From Calvatia gigantea (taxonomy: Eukaryota > Basidiomycota > Agaricomycetes > Agaricales > Lycoperdaceae): a DNA stretch of 64,000 nt. Under the pieces are notes generated by a model. That model saw nothing but the letters and a program-made list of their open reading frames with translations, was not told the DNA's origin and made no database searches. The DNA is taken from the NCBI GenBank assembly GCA_025093985.1, contig JACAAK010000005.1, positions 2,170,001 through 2,234,000 on the forward strand, written 5' to 3'. Below, piece by piece: positions 38,382 to 49,784 of the stretch. A program made the position numbers and the translations under genes. The stretch's first letter is position 1. Each line of letters begins with the position of its first letter.

Positions 38382-40099
38382 ATGACATCGCTAGGAGCGC
38401 GCGCCTCTAGATGTCTACTCAACACCCGCCACCGCAATGTCCCGCGTCCGCCACTTGCGCCTGCCCGATACTTTTCTACCTCACGTGTCCAATTTAAGCA
38501 TCGGACGAAGGACACTTTACCGGACCCAAAGGACAAATGGAACTACAACAGGACTTCGTTGGGAGCAGAGGTTACATCAGCCCAGGCTGCTCTCAAACTG
38601 GTTGATGCCAACAAGTTAGAGCAAGAAACAACTCCGCCCAAAGGTGTCAAGATGCTCGCTCGCGACTTCATCGAAGACTCTTTATACAATCCCAATTATG
38701 GTTATTTCCCGAAGCAAGTCAATATATTCGACATGCAAGGAGCCTCATTTGAGTTTCGGAAGTTGCGGGATTCGACAGAGTTTCAGGAGGAAGTGGCGAA
38801 GCGGTATGCTGCTTATGGTGCCGACAAGCACGACGGACCTGGGAAACAACTGTGGCATACTCCGACGGAGTTATTCAAGGTGAGTGTCCCTCCTTATTTC
38901 TTATCCAAAAAAGTCAAGTTAAACCATTCTTAGCCGTACTACGGACAAGCCCTTTCACAATGTCTCGTGTCTGAGTATCTACTCAAGTACTTTCCCTACG
39001 AGGACTTCGTAATCTACGAAATTGGCTCTGGAAATGGTTCGCTTGCAGAGAGTATCCTTGACTTCCTGAAGGACCATTATCCAGATGTGTATGACAGGAC
39101 ACGCTATAACATAATTGAAATCAGCGGCAACCTTGCTAAACTCCAGAAGAAGAGACTCGCCAAACATCACGGTTGTGTTAAGGTTACACACCAGAGCATC
39201 TTCCATTGGAAGACGCGGGAGCCCGCACCGTGTTTCTTCCTTGCTATGGAGGTTGTTGTGAGTTCATTTTTTTTATCAGCTTTCTTCCTACTTAATCACG
39301 TATAACTAGGACAACTTTGCCCATGATGTGATCCGCTACGACCTGCGGACCATGAAGCCCTATCAGGGCATTGTGACAGGTCGACGAGGAAGGCGAATTT
39401 GACATGGTTTTCACACCCATAACAGATCCTCTCATTGCCTCTTTCCTCAAGATTCGCGATCGCCTGGGCCACGGTCCACCTATTGGCAGGCTTTTGCAAC
39501 GCTCAGACACCCTCCGCAAAATCTATACCTCCCTTCCTTTTGCCCCGAATCTCTCGGCCGCGGAATACATCCCCACTCGGCTACTCAGTCTCCTCAAATC
39601 CTTACGAAACCACTTCCCGCGGCACCGTCTCCTACTTTCCGACTTCTCCTCGCTTCCCGACACTATCCCTGGAGTAAACGCTCCCGTTGTTCAGACAAGA
39701 TTCCGCAATGTTACAGTACCTTGTTCGACACTTATGGTCAGACAGGGTTACTTTGATATCTTCTTCCCTACAGACTTTGAACGACTAAGAGATATGTACG
39801 AGTACATCCTCTCACAACCCCACTCCAGATTGACCGGAGGAATGTCCCCTCTGACGACAAGTTCAAGTCCGCTGTCTTTGGGGATTGGGTACTTCGACTC
39901 GTATCAAGAAAAGTTGGATCGGCGTCGTCCTGTGGACGGAGTAACTTCCACTAGTGGTTTGCCGGTAGGGGAGCGGAAGTCCAGCGTGTTCACGCACGCA
40001 GAGTTTATGGAAACATACGCGGACTTAAGCAAGACCACCCTACGAAATGGGGAGAACCCGTTGCTTAGCTTCTATAAAAACGTCAAATTCCTGTTCTAG
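38382..40099 (+). CDS. NDUFAF7: NDUFAF7/MidA-type arginine methyltransferase, frameshifted
   Basis: A mitochondrial SAM-dependent methyltransferase that modifies NDUFS2 during complex I assembly. The start is ATG 38382 (MTSLGARASRCLLNTRHRN), a basic presequence. Next come the MidA features LARDFIEDSLYNPNYGYFPK, the SAM loop IYEIGSGNGSLAESILDFL, YNIIEISGNLAKLQ, FFLAMEVV joined to DNFAHDVIRYDLRTMKPYQG, and later RFRNVTVPCSTLMVRQGYFD, with GERKSSVFTHAEFMETYADL near the end. After GIVT the frame runs into a stop. Dropping one G at 39379-39380 restores VDEEGEFDMVFTPIT. Alternatively, removing the 52-nt GT-AG segment 39328-39379 also restores frame but deletes the conserved VIRYDLRTMKPYQG stretch. 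I favour a sequence error or recent mutation. Confidence 0.85.
39379..39380 (+). other. One-base insertion (GG for G) in NDUFAF7 gene
   Basis: Reading GIVT then GTC GAC GAG GAA requires one G fewer at this dinucleotide. As given, the frame reaches a TGA within about 25 bases. The conserved sequence on both sides is otherwise intact. Confidence 0.7.
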
Positions 40100-40173
40100 T
40101 CCTGGACGGGGCACAAAGCTTGATTTTGGTTAAGCCGAGTGGAGGTGAGGGCTGGTTAAGCATTCTTATCTAC

Positions 40174-41232
40174 TTAAAGCTTGCGCAGAGTGTACAAGTA
40201 ATAGTGGAAGGCCTCGCCTAGCGCTTTGACTTCGAGAATGGTACCCTCCCTGGTGAGGTACCTTCGGCGGAAGTGGGGTTGTCCGAATGTTAAATAGATA
40301 AAGGTCCCTCCTCTTCGGAGTACCCTTCATATTCATTAGCTGGGAGAGTTGCCAGGTCAAGTTGACGCTCACCGGAGGGCCTCGTCGACTTCTTTGTTGC
40401 AATCGCGAACAACTTGTTCAGGTGGATCCTGCGGTTGACATAATTTGCAACTCTAACAATATACTGCTACCCGGCTTACCCACACATCACCCTTTGCAGT
40501 CATCATGGCGTCCATTGTACCTTTCAATCGTTGTCAGAATGAAGTATCTGAGAAACGTCCCGACTTACCTTTGTCGATGGCAATATCAAAGGATTCGCCA
40601 TCGAATTTCAACTCTCGGACATCCATTTCATGCCCTAAAGCGTTTTATGCTTGAGAAAAACACAAGTAACTTGCAGGATGTTGTCATATACATTTCATCT
40701 CAGGACGGGCTTGTTCGTGCCGTCTTTTCATTTTCTCGATCAACACACCTGAATACTGCACCGAAGGAGGGAGTCGCATTGATTCACTGGCACGACCACA
40801 GCAAATGAAATGAGAACCCACATCAATATTAGTTACGTTCTTGTATCCATCTTCCCACATCTGATTCGCAAGATTGAGCACTTTTTTGGCTCGCCCCTCC
40901 ATATAGAGACCACGTACATCTTCTGAGAGCTTTGAGTTTCCACACCCAAGCATGGCAATTTTTGATGATTTATTTGGAATGAGTTCGTGGAACAATTCGG
41001 CCAGATCCCTGTAAGATTTGAACCAGTCGAAGTCATCATCACCCCCCTCTCTACAATAGTAAGGTCGGATTGGGGTTCCCATGAAAGAATGGGTTGAACA
41101 GACTGTGAGTATCTTTGATCCCTGCACCATCGGTCGGATAAGCACCTGAGTGGGATATAGAAAATTTACAAAGCACCAGTATGCCTGGGTACCGTATTCC
41201 TCATTTTTGGCCGGAAGGGTGTCCTTAGACAT
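40174..41232 (-). CDS. EEF1AKMT4-like class I methyltransferase
   Basis: The start is ATG 41232 (MSKDTLPAKNEEYGTQAYW); the stop is TAA at 40174-40176. The SAM-binding fold shows DFDWFKSYRDLAELFHELIP, motif I IAMLGCGNSKLSED, YEDGYKNVTNID with YSGVLIEKMKRRH, and MDVRELKFDGESFDIAIDKG ending TMDAMM. DEALRVLRRGGTFIYLTFGQ follows, then PHFRRRYL. The pattern, including PHFR and the FHYYLY ending, matches the human eEF1A-lysine methyltransferase 4 and METTL13 group. A cytosolic elongation-factor lysine methyltransferase is therefore the likely role; the substrate is inferred from the family only. The gene converges on NDUFAF7 with 74 bp between stops. Several introns stay open in frame, so exon borders are approximate. 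Confidence 0.82.
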
Positions 41233-42252
41233 GCTGGACAAGTAGATTTAAGCGTATGGTTTACAAGTGTGCTTTCGGGACCAAAAGAAGATAGTGACGG
41301 AACTGTCGGGCCGAAGAAAGGCAAACACCGATACCGAACGTCGCTGGGCTTAGGTCGCGTGTAATTCACGTCCCGTGCTATTCCTCCCCTTCGATGAATA
41401 TTGCCCTCCACGACCACAATGATTCCCGTCAACTAGTTACTTGCAGAATGATGCGACTTGTTCACTGGCCCTTGTCCGAAACCCCATGACCCTATGATCT
41501 CAGAGGCGATTTTATATGGCAAGGCGCCTTCCTCAAAACCTAGCCTGCTCTCCAGGATACAATGTCCGCGCCTGGGGTTGTGCTCGTTGGCAAAAAACAT
41601 GGTTTCGGGTCTATCTTCATCCTCTCCCGATCTGCTTTTAGCCGAGCCGATATCTTTCGCTCCATGACGTTCAGTTTGAGAACACCGCGGAAGTGCGACA
41701 CCTCCACGACTTCTGCGGCCTTCGTGTACCGCTAGAATTATCCTTTTCCCTCTGGCGGGACATCTTTGACTTGACCAAAACATCTTGGCCCCGCTTCCTT
41801 GCTGTTTTCCGCTCTACCGATTATCGACCTCACAGAGCTCCATCGGGGCCCGGATCAGGAGTATGTTGTTCAGATAAACGAGTTTGTCACGTTTTGCAAA
41901 CGCAGGATCAAAGGTCCACTGTCTGTGTGCGTTAATCCATTTGCACACAGCAAATTCAACAGTCCGGGGAGGGCGAGTTCCTTGGCCTAGAAGCGGGGGT
42001 GGATAACCTTGGCATTGAAATTATCGAGCACCAGATGGGATCTACCTGGAAGGGAATTAGTTTTTCGGCTCTTTGGGGAAGATGAGCGTTTTGTAATTTC
42101 AGCCATGGGCCTACACCCGCTAGCTGATTGTCTCTTATTCGCTCCGGGTTTCTGTTCGCTCGAGGCGAATGGAATAGATAATCTTTAGTATATCGAAGAT
42201 ACATACAATAATGCTCTGCTATATGTGCAAGCGTTTATCAACGCGTTAACGC
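41233..42252. other. Unresolved region with weak coding signal
   Basis: On the + strand, one frame from about 41799 to a stop near 42186 is broken by a single TAG (41989-41991). It reads plausible protein on both sides (IIDLTELHRGPDQEYVVQIN before; LVFRLFGEDERFVISAMGLH after). The TAG is also the AG of a possible intron acceptor (GGCCTAG). On the - strand, 41433-41783 is also open. I recognise no family on either strand and cannot choose an exon chain. It may be a small or decaying gene. Confidence 0.3.
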
Positions 42253-44508
42253 TTACAAGTTCAATGTTATAGTAAGGGTGAATATAACGGTTATCGCGGA
42301 CAGCGCGTCCCATCGCAAGGTGGGGGACGCATTAGCATTGGAATCCCCTTTGCTTCCGTCAGAACCATCACCAGATATAGGCTGGTTCGCCATGATTTGA
42401 TTATACATTTGGAGCGCTGCTTCTCCTACACCTAAACTTCCAAACTAGAAACGGACATGTTAACGAGGAGCTAAGCGAGGCCGGGCCGAAGATGCTCACA
42501 GTGTAGGCTGGGACTTGGTGTCCAGCACCAAATATACGGAGATATGAAAAATTCCCAGCATTTTTGTACAGACCTGCAACCTGTCCAGAGACGGTGAAAG
42601 CCTGGAATTCTTGTCGACGATATTCGTCCGAAAAACTGGTATTGAGAGCATCGACCTGGAAAAGGGTGAATTTGACGTCCGGAAAGCCTGCCACTGACAC
42701 TTGCCATCAATTCGACACCTTGGTAGTTAACAATAAAATCCTGGAAAATGTTCGGACCTTCAGACCATGATATATAGTAAAAATTGCGTACAGCATCTCC
42801 AACATAGATTAATGTTCTAACGCCTGCGCCAATGACCTTCTCCAAGTCAGGACTCGAGTCTCTCATCCAGTCGCCTAAATGCTTCGATGAGATTTCTGCG
42901 GCGGCTCAGAGTGTAAATATACCTGTCATGGCAAAATTTGTGTACACGGCATCGTTTACCACTGTCCAGTTCACCTCAGCTCCAACGGAGGATGAGATGG
43001 AACTGAGATACGCCTCAGGATCGGGAGGGTATGGGTCAGTTATGGGGTCTGGGGTATAGTAGGGCTAGGAAAAATAAAGTCATCCCACGTTAATTACGGT
43101 GAGTCGGGGGAACCACCGACGTTAATGTTCCGGGCTAAGGGCTCCACGACATCCCGGTTGCAATCTGCTTGAGCCTTGGAACATACAACATCTGTTCCAT
43201 TGTTGTTGCAAGCAATAATCTATATGCAGTAAGAACAGGATTTATCCGTGAGTATGTGAATATAAAGTCTGGCATACCTGGTTTCGGCAGCCATCGGGGG
43301 CCGTCCAGGACGTATTGGCGGCGCTAATAGCATCTTGCTGGAATTTGCGATACGTGTTATTTGCCGCATAGTTTATGATGCCTTGGTATTGAAGTAGAGG
43401 AGCCTGATGTTTGCGTGAGTTCCGGGAAACCGTTCGTGGTATCTTGGAGATGACAGACAGTCAAACCATTTCCAATTCCGAGTGTTTTGAGGTTCAAAGG
43501 TAGTCCAGATGCCTTACCAGAAGCAATGGCTGAGTTTTGGGATAAGAAGTATCTGTGATGGGTTATACAAATCATTAATTTCCAGATGCCATTAAAGTCG
43601 GTTGACCCACGAAGCAAATGCAGGACCGTAGTGACCACCATATCTAGACCCAGCATAAAAGGTCAACCCTCAATCACAGCATTAGAAAAACTCGAACTTA
43701 CGACTCGGTCCAGATAGCTAGATCCCTGTTCTGGTAACGGGAAAACCGTGAATCAGAAAGCCATATTTGCATGAATTTCCACATATCCTTCGCGGCTTCG
43801 AGTGAAGTTCCGACAGTTTCGTTTCCTGATGAGAAACCAACACCAACTGGTTGGTCGATGTATAGGATGTTCGTTCTCTCATTCCAAGAATTCGGGTTCA
43901 AAGACATTGTATGGCTGTCGTTATTGAGACGACAGGGTCCGTGCTCTTGAGTCAAGCCAAGCATGCTTGAGCTTCCAGGCTATAATTGTAGCGGGGATAT
44001 AAGTAGTCACTTCCAGGTTCAAAGCACCCTTCATAGCGACTCACCCCACCATTGAACCACAAAGTGAGAGGTGCCGAATCGGGATTATTGCGAGCCGCAA
44101 AGAACCAGAACCTGCTCAAGTATATGGAAGCTGATGAGTACCACTCTATTCGGACACATACCATATGCTCCCATTGTCATTGATGTCCGCATAACCAGAC
44201 GCTTGGTATACTCCTTTTGTTGTCTCTGGGTGGGGATGATAAAGTTAGCATCACTCATACCCAGTACGGCACCGTCACTGACCACAAATCCCAGAATTTT
44301 CTATCATACCTCGTAGATGGTTCGGTGTGCGCTGGATACTCGCAGCAGCATCACCGTTGGCCACGAAGATCCTCGAAGTCGAGAGTCTGTCACTGGAACC
44401 GCTTGTGCTAATTCCACCAAGGATGCCATCCACGACGGGTATCTGGCCAGCTTGGACTCGTATGTTCAAGAACAATATCCCCAGTGTCAACACATCTTTG
44501 GGCTTCAT
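42253..44508 (-). CDS. Serine carboxypeptidase (S10), likely GPI-anchored
   Basis: A secreted or vacuolar exopeptidase that removes C-terminal residues at acid pH. The start is ATG 44508: [20 protein letters not shown] forms a signal peptide. Family blocks are [20 protein letters not shown] followed by [47 protein letters not shown] across an intron (nucleophile Ser), [20 protein letters not shown] (Asp) and [11 protein letters not shown] (His). The catalytic triad is complete. The C-terminus is a Ser/Asp/Gly/Asn-rich linker followed by a short hydrophobic end ([17 protein letters not shown]), which is the shape of a GPI-anchor signal. The protein may therefore stay on the cell surface. About ten introns were placed by frame. 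The stop TAA is at 42253-42255. Confidence 0.9.
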
Positions 44509-45078
44509 GGTCGACCTGAGTTCGAGTTTAGGGAACAAAGGAGTGAGGTGAAGAAGGAAGCAGGTCCTTCCCGTAACATGATGAAAACCAAGAATGGAAG
44601 AGTGCGCGCTCGGCTCGTCTGATGGTGACAACTTTAGTTAGGCTGTGCATGTCTGTGAGGTTGAAAGGTCAACCCAAATGTAGATTAGCGAGTCTGGAGA
44701 TGTCGTAATAGATATATGGTTGCTTAACAATAGGAAAATCATGAGTGGTGAAGATTTGGGTCAACAAGTGCACAAACAGAACGGCAGATGGTGAGATATG
44801 TGATAGCGAAGGTCATGAGGATGCATTAGGTTGACAGGATCCCACATTATTTACTACCGTACTTAAGGGAACAAATGAATCAGAAAATGAAGAACAGATA
44901 AGCATAAGGACTGCTTAGGACGGATCTACATAGTCCACCTTTCCATTGCCACATATCAGAGGTGTTGTCGGAAAGGCACGAAATGCCGTTAACAGTGACC
45001 GACAAAACCCGCAAAACCGCGCTTAGTCGGATGAGTTGAGGGAGGGTCAATTCCAACTTCCATCATTGAAGTTGATAT
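44509..45078. other. Intergenic region
   Basis: This is 570 bases upstream of the carboxypeptidase and downstream of the BTB gene stop. Open frames across 44275-44631 are extensions of, or antisense to, the carboxypeptidase first exon. No separate gene, repeat or RNA was found. Confidence 0.5.
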
Positions 45079-46095
45079 CTATTTCAATCTGAATAACTCG
45101 ATCAAGTACGAACACGAATAAAACGGTAAGCCCAAAGGCATTGCTGTGAGGACTGCAACACCTACTGAAGCTAGTTCCTTTTCAATTTCCACAGCCAAGA
45201 TATCTGCAAATGTCTCGAGATCTGTGGCTACTCTAGGGCCACATGTTTGACAACGCTGGGCTTTCGAAATGGCTTTCTCCCTCATGTCAAATTTCTTCAC
45301 CGAAACACCCCACGGGCGCTCCTGAAGCTCCGCTGCGACATCCTGGACCCATTCCACAAACCACTTACGAGAATCTGGGTATCCCGTATCTCTTCTCGCA
45401 CGCGCGCCGGTCCCTGGGCATTTTTGACATACGACCCAGATCCATTCGTCATCGAATTCGGCCAATGCGGGTTGCATTTTCGCCCGAGAGGTAGCAACCT
45501 CCCCACATATTCGGTGATATTGCTGCAGCCGATGGTACGCAGCAGCGGTGATATGGGTGAGTTCTTCATAATAGGTAGAACTCGCCATCGGTTGACGGAG
45601 GGTGTACCGTGCCGCTGTCTTGGCCTCTGCTACCCACCCAAACCGACATGCAATTGCAAAAACTCTCAACGGCTGGGATTCTATGAAGCGAGGCTCCACA
45701 AGAGACTTCTTCGCGAACTTTATTACTCCGTCCATCTCAAGTTTAAATGCCGCCTGGACGACAGATTGCAATTCCTGCAGAGATGATAATCGGGGGACAT
45801 CCAGTAGCGCGATGGGATAGCAGAATTGTAATAGGATGTGAAGTGTCCGTTTTTCCTCCGACATCTGGATGACAGATACTCCATCTTCGTACTCCTCTGT
45901 ATAGAGGGGAGAATCGGGTTGAGGAAGGGTAAAAATCATGGCGAAAAATGGCGATGTTAGGGACAGAAATAACTTAAAGACTCGGAAGTCGACAGGCTCC
46001 TTGTCCGATGAGCGGAGGATCACATCGGCGTCGGGGTGATCGAAGGGCTCTGGCGCAAGTATGGTGAGCCTGGGTGGCCGCGCTGGTGTGGGCAT
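45079..46095 (-). CDS. BTB/POZ domain protein
   Basis: An intronless frame of 338 residues from ATG 46095 (MPTPARPPRLTILAPEPFDH). The BTB fold is clear near the N-terminus: DADVILRSSDKEPVDFRVFK followed by LFLSLTSPFFAMIF, then EEKRTLHILLQFCYPI and LQSVVQAAFKLEMDGVIKFA. The rest contains several Cys pairs (VCQKCPGTGARA and RCQTCGPR) that could bind zinc, and a hydrophobic C-terminal stretch (VGVAVLTAMPLGLPFYSCSY). BTB proteins of this type are numerous in mushroom genomes. Known roles of the domain are dimerisation and Cullin-3 adaptor binding; for this gene the partner is unknown. The ATG at 46095 is the first ATG of the open frame, 6 nt after its upstream limit. Confidence 0.8.
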   Translation of the reverse strand: MPTPARPPRLTILAPEPFDHPDADVILRSSDKEPVDFRVFKLFLSLTSPFFAMIFTLPQPDSPLYTEEYEDGVSVIQMSEEKRTLHILLQFCYPIALLDVPRLSSLQELQSVVQAAFKLEMDGVIKFAKKSLVEPRFIESQPLRVFAIACRFGWVAEAKTAARYTLRQPMASSTYYEELTHITAAAYHRLQQYHRICGEVATSRAKMQPALAEFDDEWIWVVCQKCPGTGARARRDTGYPDSRKWFVEWVQDVAAELQERPWGVSVKKFDMREKAISKAQRCQTCGPRVATDLETFADILAVEIEKELASVGVAVLTAMPLGLPFYSCSYLIELFRLK

Positions 46096-46511
46096 TGTCA
46101 AGAATTAAATGTTAAGCGCTGCATCTCGGCGTGGGCCTAAGTGGGGCATCACACGGGAGCGCCTCGATGCAGTCCATCAATGCATCAATTACTTTGTCCC
46201 CTGTGGGAACCTTTTGACGGAGTTGCCGTTCTTCAGCGACAGCCTTAAAAGACCGGGGTTCAGAATAGCTCCGCAAATTTTTCATACTTAAGTAGATGTG
46301 GGTCGAAATAATGGATTTTAACATTATATTGTACAAATTGCGAAAAAGATGACAGCGACCGATGACATGACATGGATCATGCATAACGTCCGATGAATCC
46401 CAGGATCCTAATAATGTGGAGGAACAAGAGCTGCGCAATACCTTGCACCCAGCTAGACAGCCAAGGGGCCCAGGTCCATAAGGAGATGATTGAAATTGAC
46501 AAAAATAATAA
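46096..46511. other. Intergenic region
   Basis: This is 416 bases between the BTB gene start and the RING gene stop. No coding frame with recognisable content, repeat or RNA gene is seen. Confidence 0.5.
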
Positions 46512-47477
46512 CTATGTCTCCGTCTTCACCTGAACGCCAGTATCCCTGGCGTCAGACTCGCTTGAACGATCAGCTCCAATCCTCCGTTTGGCAGGAGGTT
46601 CCTGATTCTCATCGTCGACGGTCCGCAGTCGTTTCCGAAGATGCCCACTACCTGTCGAGCGCGAGCTTTGCGCTGAAATCAGGGGGGGCGCTGGCTGTTC
46701 CGTCTTGACCGGTACCGCTCGGGACTGGTCTGGTACTGATAGTGGATGAGGGGCACACAGTGATCCTAGCTCCTGCGGAGGCATGGCTGTCACCAAGGCG
46801 CTTAGAATTGCCCTAGACCGATTATTTAGAACTGGTAACTGGACGATGTGACGTTAATACACTCACTGTTGTCGCTGGAAGTCATGATTCAATCTAAAGT
46901 AGTCCTGATGGATCGTATCGCGCTGTCGGGCGATGTGAAGGGCTTGGTCCCTTGCAACTCGTGATAGTTCTAGAAGTCCGAGGGTCGCCTTAGAGTGAAC
47001 TTCTGCCCGCCTCCGCCACATCATGCAATTATGACGCAAAGCATCGTTCTCAGCGCGTAGTCTGGCAATCTCAGTTGAGGCACTACTAGATGGTTCTGAG
47101 GCCGAGGAACCGGATTTTATGGATTCAGACGGTGGGAGGTCGAGATACACCTTGCGAATGCTGGGAGTTAGATGGGGTCGTAAGTGGGGTGGTATGGTGG
47201 ACGGATCGAGAGGTACTAAAGTGATACATAAGCCGACAAGAAGAGGGGAGAATACTTGTGATGCACTTACATAGATGGTATTGGTGACGACAAGTTGGAC
47301 AAGCGTGCAAGGTTGAATATGCTTGAACTGCTTGAACTGCTCTTTTGAGGCAGTCGCTACAAAACACGTGTCCTATTAAAGACTTAGCACTCTGGGGAAA
47401 AACAGCCAATTGGTTAGCGTACCGCAAGGTAACGAAACTGGTGAGTTCAAATCCTCCAGGCAAATGGAGCAGGACAT
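46512..47477 (-). CDS. RING-finger/coiled-coil protein (first of two)
   Basis: The start is ATG 47477 (MSCSICLEDLNSPVSLPCG), spliced across an intron near 47378-47422 to HVFCSDCLKRAVQ and later ACPTCRHQY. This gives a C3HC4 RING with CSIC, CGHVFC, SDCL and CPTC. A linker follows (PPSESIKSGSSASEPSSS), then a coiled coil (EIARLRAENDALRHNCMMWR with RRAEVH, and QALHIARQRDTIHQDY). A Ser/Pro-rich tail ends with a nuclear-signal-like PPAKRRIG and the residues VQVKTET. It is a likely E3 ubiquitin ligase because RING domains recruit E2 enzymes; the substrate is unknown. A second RING/coiled-coil gene lies 2.3 kb away on the same strand. Confidence 0.78.
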
Positions 47478-48843
47478 CGCGAAGGAGTAAGGTAGGAAGA
47501 TAGGGAAGGGAGGACCAAATGAAAGGTTGAACCTGGCTTATTTTATGGGTTGCTGGATACTAATGAGCTCACGAGGGATTTATCAAGACCTGTCATGTGC
47601 GAAGTCCACTCCAAACACACCTTCTGGTGCGAGCCTAGAAACCACACCAGATCAGCCCAGTAAGCGAATCACGCTCGGGGCCAACGGGATCGGGCATACA
47701 TATTACAAACCGAGCTGTGGTCTGTCAGCGAGCAACATTGTGACATTGCAATGATCCTTTCCCTGCTCCTGGATCGGTTGGGGTCGAGTGCGTCGGAGGC
47801 TATCAAAGACCGTGCTGGACCTATCCCGTATGCTTCCAGGTTTGGACGCCGTGAAAACAATTTTAGGCGCGTTGTGAATCCGTTTGTCAGAACCACGCCT
47901 ATGTAGGAGTCTGGGTGGGGTCAGGACTGGGGGGTCACAAAACTCGAAAAGTCTGTCATGCGGGTCAGACTGGGACCCGTCATGGAGCGCCTTGCGTTCC
48001 AGACTCACCGCATCGTTGGTCCACGCATCCAACTTCAAGAGCACGAACAACCTGACTGCAGGTAAATTACTATCTACCTTTTTGTAGATCGAGATTCCGT
48101 CTCTCGGATCGAAGATGGTCTAGTGATCGAAGTCCACGCCTAAATCGGTATGTAGCCGGAGTAGTTTTGCGCCCGACAGTGTGTGAGGATAGCGAAAGGG
48201 CATGTACTATGGCAAGGGCTGTTGAGCCAGTTTGGAATCACGTTGCTAGGTTGCTTCGTTTGTGGCTGGAAATGACGTTAGAACCAATACCAAAACTGGT
48301 TCGGAAACGACCCTCTTGAGGGGTAGCCGAAGGTTACAGGCTCGAACTTGAGGAGTAACTTGGCTATGGATCCCGGCATGATCCACGAGAACGAGTATCA
48401 GCAGCCAAAGTAGCAATTTGTAACGACGGCATTCGGACGCTTGTGGGTTTCTTAGAAATCGGGGAATGCCAGTGACTGAGACCAGACACGTAGGAGCTTT
48501 CAGGGTAAGACAAGTTGTGGGTGTGATGGAGGACACGGGTACAATTCGATATGAGTAACAAAATACCGAAGACCCACAACGCCGAAAAGAATATGGGTGC
48601 ATGTGAAGAGGTGCCTCATTTCGCCAATCAGTGCATGCTGAAAGAGGCAACGGACTTTGTAATGGCGGAGTGATGCTGATTGGTCAGGTAATTCAAGCAC
48701 GTGAGTACGGTCGGGAGTGTGCGTGATGGATTATCCAGCACCGAAATATAAGGTTCAGCCACATTTGAACACAGTGGTTCCAAACAAGGAGGCAAAACTC
48801 ATCGCAAGGTAGGAACAGTTGCAAACGATCAACGTCGACAAAA
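47478..48843. other. Long intergenic region with RPL11 promoter at its right end
   Basis: This is 1.37 kb between the RING gene start and the uL5 gene start. A - strand frame at 47703-48050 is open but has no known features. A TATA-like AAATATAAG lies at about 48744-48752, roughly 95 bp before the uL5 ATG, and could belong to its promoter. No tRNA, repeat or mobile element was recognised. Confidence 0.4.
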
Positions 48844-49543
48844 TGGTGAGCAGGAGTCATTTACCCCGAGGTTTGAGACATCACTGACACCGTCGATATG
48901 GAATCTAGGCTGATCAAAAGACAACGACACCCACCAACCCCATGAAGGAGCCTCGCATCGACAAACTCGTGATCAGTATGTTAGACAAGAACCACCTTGA
49001 ATCCAAGACTAATAGAATCCCAATAGACATCTCCGTCGGTGAATCTGGTGATCGTCTGACCCGTGCCTCCAAGGTGCTAGAACAGCTCACCGGTCAAACA
49101 CCCGTCACCTCGAAAGCCCGTTACACTGTGCGAACGTTCGGTATTCGTCGTAACGAAAAGATCGCTGTACATGTCACTATCCGTGGCCCCAAAGCTGAGG
49201 AGATCTTGGAACGTGGCTTGAAAGTGAAAGAGTACGAACTGCGACGCAAGAATTTCTCGGATACTGGGAACTTTGGTTTCGGTATCCAAGAACACATAGA
49301 TTTGGGCGCTCGTTATGATCCTGGCATTGGTATCTTCGGTATGGATTTCTATGTCGTTATGGGGCGACCAGGTGCTCGGGTAGCACGGAGAAAAGCGAAG
49401 AGGGCCCGTATTGGTTTCTCCCACCGCATCAGGAGGGAGGACACTATGGCGTGGTTCAAGCAGCGCTTCGACGGAATTATCCTCGTATGCCATCGTCATC
49501 CTTTCCACTTGTTGTCTCTTCTTATTGTTTTTCGCAGAAATAA
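48844..49543 (+). CDS. RPL11: 60S ribosomal protein uL5 (RPL11)
   Basis: Part of the large-subunit central protuberance and the 5S RNP. The first coding exon is only the ATG (48844-48846), followed by GTGAGC and an intron ending before GCTGATCAAAAG ([18 protein letters not shown]). A second intron (about 48977-49032) splits KLVIN and [20 protein letters not shown]. Next are [79 protein letters not shown] and [18 protein letters not shown] final intron leaves only AAA TAA in the last exon (49538-49543). The sequence is complete and highly conserved. The extreme first and last exons are typical of ribosomal-protein genes with introns at the ends. Confidence 0.96.
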
Positions 49544-49784
49544 ACACAAAATCCTCATCTCCGCATTCACCCTGCGTCACCCACGCCTTATGTGATTTAT
49601 ACTCCGTGCATATATGCATATGAACGCAACTCGTTTTATCTCTTGGCATTACATGGGGAAGTCATATAAACCGTTCCACCTTGGCGCTTTGTGGCTGCTA
49701 TGTTGTACATTCATGTCCCTTGCAAGATAACATTACAAATGTCCTATTGATGGTGCTGAGAGGACGAGACAGGGACTATGATAT

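Noticed and set aside
41433..41783. Possible - strand gene of 116 codons
   Set aside because: No family motif or splice context, and it overlaps equally weak + strand frames; kept only as part of the unresolved region.
47400..47462. tRNA-like TTCAAATCC box
   Set aside because: It lies inside the RING gene first exon and no cloverleaf can be drawn around it.
47703..48050. 115-codon - strand frame upstream of RPL11
   Set aside because: No recognisable domain, no convincing start, and no neighbouring exons; probably chance.
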